This document shows, piece after piece, positions 1 through 5,290 of a stretch of 6,891 nt of DNA (within the stretch, counting starts at the first letter, position 1; every line of letters starts with the position of its first letter). This stretch comes from Archangiaceae bacterium (GTDB taxonomy: Bacteria > Myxococcota > Myxococcia > Myxococcales > Myxococcaceae). The notes under the pieces are model-generated. The model was not told the origin of the DNA. It ran no database searches and worked only from the letters and a program-made list of their open reading frames with translations. Both the position numbers and the translations under genes were made by a program. The stretch covers positions 1-6,891 of the forward strand of contig JAHFDQ010000342.1 in the NCBI GenBank assembly GCA_023248915.1. The letters are read 5' to 3'.

Positions 1-471
1 ACGTTTGGGGTTCGCAGCTAACATCGCGGAAATCTTGGACTTTATTCGGTCGCCTTCGCCCGCATACGAGGCCGCCCGCTTCAGATCGTCTGCGGCCTGG
101 GCCTTTTGCCCCAGAGCCAGCTTCACCTCGGCCCGACCCAGGTAAGCACCCGCATCTTCAGGGGCCAGCTTGATCGCCACGTCGTACGCCGCCAGCGCCC
201 CCGGCCCGTTGCCCGCGGCGAACTCGACCACCCCCAGGGCCTTGGCGAAGTAGGCGTCGAGCGGGTTGATCGCGTACAGCCCCTGGAAGAGCGTCCGGGC
301 CTCGCTGATGCGCCCCTGGTAGTAGAAGAAGTAGGCCGTCTTGGCGATCGCGTGCAGCTCTTCGTCGGTGTAGCCGCGCACTTCCTTCAAGGTGGCCTTG
401 CCATCAGCCCAGCGCTGCAGCCGGGCGGCGAGCGCTTCCTCTTCGGCCTCGTCGGTGGCTGCGTCGGACAT
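1..471 (-). CDS. SycD/LcrH-type TPR class II type III secretion chaperone (3' end cut by window edge)
   Basis: The frame is open from the ATG at 471 to base 1 with no stop, giving 157 visible residues. It opens with an acidic stretch (MSDAATDEAEEEALAARLQR), then a short lead-in (GKATLKEVRGYTDEEL). About three TPR-like helical pairs follow, near residues 39-72, 73-106 and 107-140. The signature YYQGRISEARTLFQGLYAI followed by NPLDAYFAKALGVVEFAAGN matches the pattern of the SycD/LcrH/PcrH family ('Y..G...A...F..L...D..D..F..GLG......G'). That family keeps translocator substrates soluble in the cytoplasm until export. Members are usually about 160-170 residues, so only a short tail should be missing. 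It starts 5 nt after the preceding gene's stop without a clear Shine-Dalgarno, suggesting translational coupling. No translocator is visible; its client may lie beyond the left edge or be the upstream 159-residue protein. A generic TPR protein is the alternative, but the context favours the chaperone. Confidence 0.82.
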   Translation of the reverse strand, partial: MSDAATDEAEEEALAARLQRWADGKATLKEVRGYTDEELHAIAKTAYFFYYQGRISEARTLFQGLYAINPLDAYFAKALGVVEFAAGNGPGALAAYDVAIKLAPEDAGAYLGRAEVKLALGQKAQAADDLKRAASYAGEGDRIKSKISAMLAANPKR

Positions 472-476
472 GGCGG

Positions 477-956
477 CTAGACGTCTTCGCCCTGCTGTTC
501 GTCGCGAATCTTCCGCTGAATCTCGACCACCTCTTCGCTCAACTGGGCCACCAGCTCGAGCATCTGGGCTTCGCGGCCGAGCAGCGCCTTCAGGCGATCG
601 AGCCGGTCGGGAGCCGCGCGCACCTGGGCCAGCCCCCGCTCGAGGGCCTGCCGGGCGTCGGCGTCGCCCCTTTCGGCCACGGAAAACAGGTGGGGCGCGT
701 CGTGGTCGCCGTCCAGGTCGGCCTCGTGGCCGTCGGGGTGCGGCGGCAGCGGCAGGCGGAGCTCTTCCGCCGAGTGGGCCGGGCCGATGAAGTCGAGCAG
801 GGCCGACGAGGCGATCGCCGGGTTCTTCGGGTCGCCCTTCTTGCGCGCCTTCTTGTCGCGGCCTAGTTGGCCACGGTCGATCTTCCGCTCGCGGACCAGC
901 CCCGGGGCCCCCCAGGGCCACAGCGGCGCGCGAAACGGTTGGTTGATCTTCGCCAT
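477..956 (-). CDS. Uncharacterised 159-residue protein of the secretion operon, C-terminal coiled-coil-like helix
   Basis: I do not recognise a family. The N-terminus (residues 1-45) is basic, with an aromatic patch (PLWPWGAPG) and a Lys/Arg cluster (RDKKARKKGDPK). Residues 65-90 are rich in Pro, His and Asp (PPHPDGHEADLDGDHDAPH). Residues 93-152 look continuously helical with heptad-like leucines and alternating charges, so a short coiled coil is likely. There is no signal peptide or membrane segment, so it should start in the cytoplasm. The ATG at 956 lies 27 nt after the preceding stop and has only weak ribosome-binding potential. It lies between the FlhB C-terminal paralogue and the TPR chaperone, which implies a part in the same machine: an exported substrate, a cochaperone or a small cytoplasmic component. 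The strand, tight spacing and G/C-rich third positions support real coding. The function is unknown. Confidence 0.75.
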   Translation of the reverse strand: MAKINQPFRAPLWPWGAPGLVRERKIDRGQLGRDKKARKKGDPKNPAIASSALLDFIGPAHSAEELRLPLPPHPDGHEADLDGDHDAPHLFSVAERGDADARQALERGLAQVRAAPDRLDRLKALLGREAQMLELVAQLSEEVVEIQRKIRDEQQGEDV

Positions 957-983
957 CTCGAGGCCGTCACTCTAGCCGAAGCG

Positions 984-1268
984 CTACTTCTTCGCCGCCG
1001 TCTGTTGCTGCAGGGCGAAGACGAAGTTCAGCACCTCGGCGACCGCGTCATAGAGGTCTTCGGGTATTTCTTGGCCCACCTCGACCCGGAACAGGGCGCT
1101 GGCCAGGGGCAGGTTCTTCATGATGGGCACCCCGGCTTGCCGGGCGATCTCGCGAATCTTCTCGGCCTTGAAGCGCAGCCCCTTGGCGATGACGCGCGGG
1201 GCCTGGTCCTTCTCCTTGTCGTACTTGACCGCGACCGCGATGTCGGCGTCTTCCACCATCGAGGCCAT
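984..1268 (-). CDS. Stand-alone FlhB/SctU C-terminal cytoplasmic domain paralogue (FhlB/FlhX-like)
   Basis: This 94-residue protein matches only the part of FlhB/SctU downstream of the autocleavage site. It aligns along its length with residues 271-357 of the adjacent full-length SctU, about half identical by eye: APRVIAKG versus APKVVCKG, NLPLASALF versus NVPLARALY, VEVGQEIPEDLYDAVAEVL versus LEVGQEVPAELFDAVAEVL, and similar Ala-Lys tails. At the position of Asn-Pro-Thr-His it has Glu-Asp-Ala-Asp (residues 6-9), so it cannot cleave itself and begins where the cleaved fragment would. Homologous free-standing domains (FhlB/FlhX in epsilonproteobacteria, YlqH in Bacillus) are known, and some can substitute for the FlhB C-terminal fragment. 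It probably modulates export specificity or docks substrates. The start is the ATG at 1268, 24 nt after the sctU stop; the ATG three codons later (1259) is an equally possible start. Direct adjacency suggests a tandem partial duplication of sctU. Confidence 0.9.
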   Translation of the reverse strand: MASMVEDADIAVAVKYDKEKDQAPRVIAKGLRFKAEKIREIARQAGVPIMKNLPLASALFRVEVGQEIPEDLYDAVAEVLNFVFALQQQTAAKK

Positions 1269-1292
1269 TGTAGCGGCCGGCGCCCGCGGGCG

Positions 1293-2366
1293 TCACTTCG
1301 CGGCCTGCTCCTCGGACAGGCCCCAGACGAAGGTCAGCACCTCGGCCACCGCGTCGAACAGCTCGGCCGGCACTTCCTGGCCGACCTCGAGCTCGTACAG
1401 CGCCCGCGCCAGGGGCACGTTGCGCAGCACTGCCACGCCGCGCTCGCGGGCGATCGTCCGAATCGCCGCGGCCACCTCGGCCTCGCCCTTGCACACCACC
1501 TTCGGCGCGACGCCGGTCCCCGCCCCCCGCTCGTACCGCAGCGCCACCGCCAGGTGGGTCGGATTGGTGATCACCGCGTCGGCCCCCTCCACCGCTTCCA
1601 TCTGGGCGCTCTCGAGCAGCTCCATCGCGAACTCCTTGCGCTTGGCCTTCGCGTGCGGGTCGCCCTCGCTCTCCTTGTATTCCTTCTTCACCTCTTCCTT
1701 CGTCATCATCAGGTCCTTCTTGTACGTCTGCTGCTGGAACCAGACGTCGAAGATGGCGAAGGCGGTGAACAGCAACCCCACCCGCACCGCGACCCGGTAG
1801 ATGAGCTCTCCGAGCACGTCGATCGTTTCCGGGGCGCCGCCCCCGAGCGTGCCCACCACCAGCGGCATCGCCCCCTTCACGACGCCGAACACCATGTAGC
1901 CGGTCAGGAAGATCTTGATCATCGACTTCATGAGCTCGACCAACTGCTTCTTGGCCACCATGTTCTTCAGGCCGGCGAGCGGGTTCAGCTTCTCGAGCTT
2001 GGGGGCGATGGCGTCGGTGGCCAACAGCGGCCCCACCTGGAGGAAGTCGACCAGGCCGCCGACCAGCGCGCCACTGAAGGCGATGGGCACGGTCAGGAAC
2101 ACCACCGCGGTCACCGCGAGGAACAGGGCCTGCACGGTCGCCACGCCGAGGTCGCGGGGGTGCGCCAGGTGGTCGAACGAGAAGGTGAACAACTGGGTGA
2201 ACTGGCCCTGCATCGTGGGCCAGGTGGCCTTCAGCACCGCCAGCCCGACCATGAAGACCGCCACGCTGGTCAGGTCGCGGCTCTTCCAGACCTGGCCCTT
2301 CTTGCGGCTGTCGTCGATCTTCTTCTGCGACGCCTCTTCGGTTTTCTCGCCGCTCTCGTCAGCCAT
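1293..2366 (-). CDS. sctU: SctU/FlhB export apparatus switch protein
   Basis: This is the inner-membrane export-gate protein that switches substrate class after self-cleavage. The 357-residue length is normal for FlhB. The N-terminus carries the family opening (GEKTEEASQKKIDDSRKKGQV, residues 6-26), followed by about four hydrophobic segments near residues 32-50, 77-105, 145-172 and 185-209. The charged linker (KEEVKKEYKESEGDPHAKAK, residues 223-242) is typical. The autocleavage motif Asn-Pro-Thr-His is intact at residues 268-271, with the cut expected between Asn268 and Pro269. The conserved C-terminal domain runs to about residue 350. The start is the ATG at 2366, 15 nt after the sctT stop, with a GAGG at 2373-2376 six bases upstream. 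It is followed directly by a paralogue of its own C-terminal domain. The flagellar name would be flhB; the context points to a non-flagellar or hybrid system. Confidence 0.96.
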   Translation of the reverse strand: MADESGEKTEEASQKKIDDSRKKGQVWKSRDLTSVAVFMVGLAVLKATWPTMQGQFTQLFTFSFDHLAHPRDLGVATVQALFLAVTAVVFLTVPIAFSGALVGGLVDFLQVGPLLATDAIAPKLEKLNPLAGLKNMVAKKQLVELMKSMIKIFLTGYMVFGVVKGAMPLVVGTLGGGAPETIDVLGELIYRVAVRVGLLFTAFAIFDVWFQQQTYKKDLMMTKEEVKKEYKESEGDPHAKAKRKEFAMELLESAQMEAVEGADAVITNPTHLAVALRYERGAGTGVAPKVVCKGEAEVAAAIRTIARERGVAVLRNVPLARALYELEVGQEVPAELFDAVAEVLTFVWGLSEEQAAK

Positions 2367-2381
2367 CGCGCGCCTCGCCGG

Positions 2382-3212
2382 TCAGGTGGCCAGCCGGACG
2401 ACGTCTCCGATCAGCCGGAACATGCCGCCGAACTCCGTGGTGACCCGCTGGAGGATGAGGTGAATCACCAGGAACATCATCAGGACGGTCAGCATCGGCT
2501 TCAGCTGCATCGCCACGAAGAAGACCTGCACCTGGGGGGCGACGCGGTTGATCGTCCCCAGCGCCAGGTCGGTCAGGAAGGCGGTCAAGAAGACCGGCGC
2601 CGAGATGGCCAAGGACACCCGCATCATGTCGCCGAAGACGCGGATGAGCAGATCGAAGAACGGCCAGGCGCCGGCCGAGAACCGGGGGAAGCCGTCGAGC
2701 GGAATCGCGACCAGGCTGTCGGCGAAGGCCTTGATGACCAGGTGGTGGCCGTCGAGCGTCAGGAACAGCACCACCACCAACTGCAGCTTCAGCGACGAAA
2801 ACAGCGACACCTGCTGCTGCAACTGCGGCACGTACACCTGCGCCATGTTGGTGCCCGCCATCGCGTCGATGAAGGTTCCCGCGATCTCGGCGGCGTTGAA
2901 GATCATCCCCACCACGAAGGACAGGGCGAGCCCCAGGAAGAGCTCCTTGCACATGAGGAAGAGAAACGGCAGCGCCGAGGTGGGAATGTTCTGCAGCCGG
3001 TCGGACACCGCCGGAAACAGCACCAGGCCGAGCGTCAGCCCCAACCCCAGCTTCACCTCGGGCGGCACCACCTCGCCCCCCAGGAACGGAGTGAGGATGA
3101 TGACCGGCAGCACCCGCGACATCAAGAGGGCGAAGGTCAGCAAGATGACCGTAAAGCTGACCTGGAGGCCCAGGCTGTCGCCCAGGGCCGCGATGGCCTG
3201 CTGCAGGTTCAT
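2382..3212 (-). CDS. sctT: SctT/FliR export gate membrane protein
   Basis: This is a 276-residue polytopic inner-membrane protein of the SctR5-SctT1-SctS4 export gate, through which unfolded substrates pass. Conserved FliR blocks are visible: KELFLGLALSFVVGMIF (residues 89-105), the AAEIAGTFID segment (107-116), and SAPVFLTAFLTDLALGTINR (204-223) followed by VAPQVQVF. The family length is 255-265 residues, so this is slightly long. The frame is open further upstream to 3281, but the ATG at 3212 gives the normal FliR N-terminus (MNLQQAIAAL). Its ATG overlaps the sctS stop in an ATGA arrangement with no Shine-Dalgarno of its own, which implies translational coupling. The stop lies 15 nt before sctU. 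The function assignment is secure; flagellar versus non-flagellar naming rests on context. Confidence 0.95.
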   Translation of the reverse strand: MNLQQAIAALGDSLGLQVSFTVILLTFALLMSRVLPVIILTPFLGGEVVPPEVKLGLGLTLGLVLFPAVSDRLQNIPTSALPFLFLMCKELFLGLALSFVVGMIFNAAEIAGTFIDAMAGTNMAQVYVPQLQQQVSLFSSLKLQLVVVLFLTLDGHHLVIKAFADSLVAIPLDGFPRFSAGAWPFFDLLIRVFGDMMRVSLAISAPVFLTAFLTDLALGTINRVAPQVQVFFVAMQLKPMLTVLMMFLVIHLILQRVTTEFGGMFRLIGDVVRLAT

Positions 3213-3475
3213 CGGCCGATCAGGTAGGGAAACCGGTCGAAGACGTGGAAGGTGAAGCGCAAGAGCTGGCTGCCTATCCACGCTCCCGAGAGCGCCAGCA
3301 CGCCGAAGACGACGATCACCTTGGGGGCGAACGACAGCGTCTGTTCCTGAATCTGGGTGGTGGCCTGGAACACCGAGATGATGAAGCCGACCACCAGGCT
3401 CATCGCCACCGGCGGCGCCGACGCGACCAGCACCAGGAAGAGCGCTTCCTTGGTGATGAAGGTGAGCTCGTGCAC
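3209..3475 (-). CDS. sctS: SctS/FliQ export gate subunit
   Basis: This is an 88-residue protein of two transmembrane hairpin helices, around residues 14-38 and 50-72, which packs around the SctR/SctT core of the export gate. The family signature is clear: PPVAMSLVVGFIISVFQATT (residues 21-40) followed by QIQEQTLSFAPK (41-52). I place the start at the GTG at 3475 rather than at the longer open frame reaching 3526. It gives the expected FliQ length of about 89 residues, avoids a long overlap with sctR, and is preceded by a strong AGGAGG at 3480-3485. The extra upstream residues of the longer frame (PHRQGAGRRLP) look like antisense-style noise. The stop overlaps the sctT start by 4 nt. Confidence 0.95.
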   Translation of the reverse strand: MHELTFITKEALFLVLVASAPPVAMSLVVGFIISVFQATTQIQEQTLSFAPKVIVVFGVLALSGAWIGSQLLRFTFHVFDRFPYLIGR

Positions 3476-3479
3476 CGCG

Positions 3480-3485
3480 CCTCCT
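3480..3485 (-). promoter_or_regulatory. Ribosome binding site of sctS overlapping the sctR stop
   Basis: AGGAGG lies four bases before the GTG at 3475. Its first two bases belong to the sctR TAG stop (3484-3486). It fixes the sctS start at 3475 and rejects the longer open frame that begins at 3526. Confidence 0.75.
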
Positions 3486-4326
3486 ACAGGTAGCCGACGA
3501 CCAGCCCCTTGGCGATGAGGTACCAACCGTCGACCATTACGAACAAGAGCAGTTTGAAGGGCATCGAGATGGTGGTGGGCGACAGCATGTGCATGCCCAG
3601 CGCCAGGAGGATGTTCGCCACCACCATGTCGATGACGATGAAGGGCACGAAGAGCAGGAAGCCTATCTGGAAGGCCTCTTTCAGCTCGGAGACGACGAAG
3701 GCCGGGACGATCACCAGGAAGTCGCGGTCGCCCACCGCGGCCCGGTCCTCGTCGGTCTTCCGCATCTTGATGGCCAGCCCGTAGAAGAGCGCCCGGTCCT
3801 TGGTGGTGACCTTCTTCAGGAGGAAGTCGCGCAGCGGCTCTTTCGCGCGCTTGCCCGCCTCGAAGAGCTGCTCGACCGTCTTCGACGACAGCACCCCTTC
3901 CCCCGACTGGAAGGCGTTCACTTCGGCGGCCCGGTACATCTCTTGGCCGACCGGCGCCATGATGTACACGGTGAGGATGATGGCCAGCCCGGTGATGACC
4001 TGGGTGGGCGGAATCTGCTGGGTGCCCATCGCCGACCGCACGATGGAAAGCACCACCGAGATCTTCACGAAGCTGGTCACCATCAAGAGGACGAACGGCA
4101 CCAGGCCGAGCGCCGCCAGCGCGATGATGAGCACCAGCGGCCGCGACGCGAACGAGCTGGCGTCGAAGGCGCTGCCGCCCGAGTCGCTCACCGCGTCGGC
4201 GGTGGGCTGGATGAACTTCTTCGGCGCCCCCAGCGCCGCGCCGGGGCCGAGCAACAGGGCCGCGGCGTACAGCCAGCCCCGGGCGCGGTCGAGCGTGCTC
4301 TGGGAAGTGCGAAGGCGGGAATTCAC
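3484..4326 (-). CDS. sctR: SctR/FliP export gate protein with N-terminal signal peptide
   Basis: This is the main export-gate subunit; five copies form the pore in known systems. It has 280 residues against about 245 for flagellar FliP and about 215-220 for typical injectisome SctR. Residues 15-34 (ARGWLYAAALLLGPGAALGA) look like a cleavable signal peptide, a flagellar FliP trait usually absent from SctR. A Ser/Ala-rich spacer follows to about residue 60. Both family signatures are present: MVTSFVKISVVLSIVRSAMG (residues 82-101) with QQIPP, and PAFVVSELKEAFQIGF (208-223). The C-terminal block SMPFKLLLFVMVDGWYL (254-270) is conserved. The methionine-rich gate loop reads Met-His-Met at 245-247. 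The start is the GTG at 4326, with AGGAAG at 4332-4337 five bases upstream. The stop lies inside the sctS ribosome-binding site. Confidence 0.96.
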   Translation of the reverse strand: MNSRLRTSQSTLDRARGWLYAAALLLGPGAALGAPKKFIQPTADAVSDSGGSAFDASSFASRPLVLIIALAALGLVPFVLLMVTSFVKISVVLSIVRSAMGTQQIPPTQVITGLAIILTVYIMAPVGQEMYRAAEVNAFQSGEGVLSSKTVEQLFEAGKRAKEPLRDFLLKKVTTKDRALFYGLAIKMRKTDEDRAAVGDRDFLVIVPAFVVSELKEAFQIGFLLFVPFIVIDMVVANILLALGMHMLSPTTISMPFKLLLFVMVDGWYLIAKGLVVGYL

Positions 4327-4331
4327 TCGGG

Positions 4332-4337
4332 CTTCCT
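4332..4337 (-). promoter_or_regulatory. Ribosome binding site of sctR overlapping the fliO stop
   Basis: AGGAAG lies five bases before the GTG at 4326. Its first two bases are the last two bases of the fliO TAG stop (4336-4338), so a terminating ribosome sits directly on the initiation signal of the next gene. Confidence 0.7.
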
Positions 4338-5007
4338 AGGCGGACGGCGGCGGAGGGCCACCGCGCCGGGTGAGCAACTTCTGCAAGAAGGGGCTGAGCG
4401 CCAGCGGCGTCGCGACCCGCTCGCGCTGCAGCCGCTCGACCTCGGCCGCGTCAAGCTTGGCGATGAGCGACAGGCCGCCGTCGGCTCCGCCGACCAGCAG
4501 GTATTCGCCCGCCGCCTTGACGACGAACAGCGCGCGCTTCTGGTCGAGCGGTACCCGCTCGAGCAAAGTCACGACGGAGGCGTGACCCGAGGGCAGGCCC
4601 TTCAGCCCCATCAGGCGCCTAAGCCCGAAGTTGAGGGTGAGGTAGATGACCGCCAGCACGATGCCCAGCACCACCAGCGTGCGCAGGAGCACCCAGCCGT
4701 AGCCGAAGTCTTCGTTCCCCTGCGCCTCGTTCCAGGAAGGGCTCGCCAGATCGTCCCGGGCGGGCGGGGCCACTGCGGGCGCCGTGACGCTCCCCGCGCT
4801 CGAGGCGGGCACCGGCTTTGCCGCAGCGGACCCGGCGCCAGCCGTACCATTCGCGGTGGCCCGTGTCGCGCCACTCGCGGTGTCCGGGCGGCTTCCCGCC
4901 GGGGGTGCCGCTTCGCTTTCGGGCGCCGCGGCCCAGGCAGACCCGGCCGCCAGCCCAAACGCGAGCAGACCCCAGGCCGAAATTCCACGCCGTGGAACGG
5001 TCCTCAC
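4336..5007 (-). CDS. fliO: FliO-family export apparatus assembly protein
   Basis: The 223-residue protein has an N-terminal signal peptide (residues 1-27, hydrophobic AWGLLAFGLAAGSAWA, likely cut after Ala). A long Ala/Pro/Thr-rich presumed periplasmic stretch follows (28-100), then one transmembrane helix (about 105-126, WVLLRTLVVLGIVLAVIYLT). The cytoplasmic FliO domain covers about residues 128-187: LRRLMGLKG, VVTLLERVPLDQKRALFVV, GEYLLVGGADGGLSLIAKLD. FliO is known to scaffold assembly of the FliP ring and stands just before fliP here, as in flagellar operons. Classical injectisomes generally lack it, so it is notable beside injectisome-like parts. The start is the GTG at 5007, 28 nt after the sctQ stop, with weak ribosome-binding potential; it is preferred because it gives a complete signal peptide. 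The stop TAG overlaps the sctR ribosome-binding site. Confidence 0.9.
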   Translation of the reverse strand: MRTVPRRGISAWGLLAFGLAAGSAWAAAPESEAAPPAGSRPDTASGATRATANGTAGAGSAAAKPVPASSAGSVTAPAVAPPARDDLASPSWNEAQGNEDFGYGWVLLRTLVVLGIVLAVIYLTLNFGLRRLMGLKGLPSGHASVVTLLERVPLDQKRALFVVKAAGEYLLVGGADGGLSLIAKLDAAEVERLQRERVATPLALSPFLQKLLTRRGGPPPPSA

Positions 5008-5035
5008 GCCCGAACCGTAGTGGATTGCCGCGCTC

Positions 5036-5290
5036 TCAGCCAGTTAGTGACAGCACGCGAACGCCCAGGTGGCCTTCCACCTCGACCAGTTCTCCGCGCG
5101 CGACCACCTTGCCGTTCACCGAGAGGTCGACCGGTTCGCCGGGGACCTTGTTCAGGTCGATCACCTGCCCGACCTTCAGCGAGACGACCTCTTCGGCCGT
5201 CACCGGCACCCGCGAGAGTTCGACCGTGATCTGCAGCGGGATGTCGTTCAAGAGCTCGGCTCCCTCGTCCTTGAGCGTGCCTTGTTCCAA
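5036..5290 (-). CDS. Probable internally initiated SctQ-C (second SpoA domain alone, 84 residues)
   Basis: An in-frame TTG at 5290 (codon 379 of sctQ) is preceded by GGGAGGA at 5297-5303, six bases upstream, the best-placed internal Shine-Dalgarno seen in the gene. Starting there gives an 84-residue protein containing only the linker end and the second SpoA domain. Internal translation of a SctQ C-terminal fragment of about this size is established for Yersinia YscQ and several relatives, where it forms part of the sorting platform. The site uses two consecutive GGA codons, TTG, GAA and CAA, all disfavoured in this GC-rich gene, suggesting selection for the signal and for low structure. Expression is inferred; nothing in the sequence proves it. 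Confidence 0.6.
   Translation of the reverse strand: MEQGTLKDEGAELLNDIPLQITVELSRVPVTAEEVVSLKVGQVIDLNKVPGEPVDLSVNGKVVARGELVEVEGHLGVRVLSLTG

Noticed and set aside
106..480. Plus-strand 124-codon frame at the left edge
   Set aside because: It is antisense to the TPR chaperone gene, whose translation has recognisable TPR structure.
957..1292. Possible promoter or terminator in the small gaps around the FlhB paralogue
   Set aside because: The gaps are only 24 and 27 nt, with no -10-like AT-rich element and no hairpin followed by a T-run.
2359..2952. Minus-strand 197-codon frame inside sctT
   Set aside because: It is out of frame with the conserved FliR sequence and is Arg/Pro/Gly-rich noise.
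867..3227. Plus-strand open frame of 786 codons
   Set aside because: It is antisense to sctT, sctU and the FlhB paralogue, all with clear conserved domains. Its product is His/Arg/Gln/Glu-rich low complexity, typical of the shadow frame opposite G/C-third-position genes.
3213..3281. N-terminal extension of SctT
   Set aside because: The added residues overlap sctS and do not look like a FliR start. The ATG at 3212 forms a standard ATGA junction.
3476..3526. N-terminal extension of SctS from an upstream start
   Set aside because: It would overlap sctR by over 40 nt and exceed the FliQ length. The GTG at 3475 has AGGAGG immediately upstream.
3589..5229. Plus-strand open frame of 546 codons
   Set aside because: It lies opposite sctR, fliO and the end of sctQ, and its His/Arg/Gly-rich composition fits no family.
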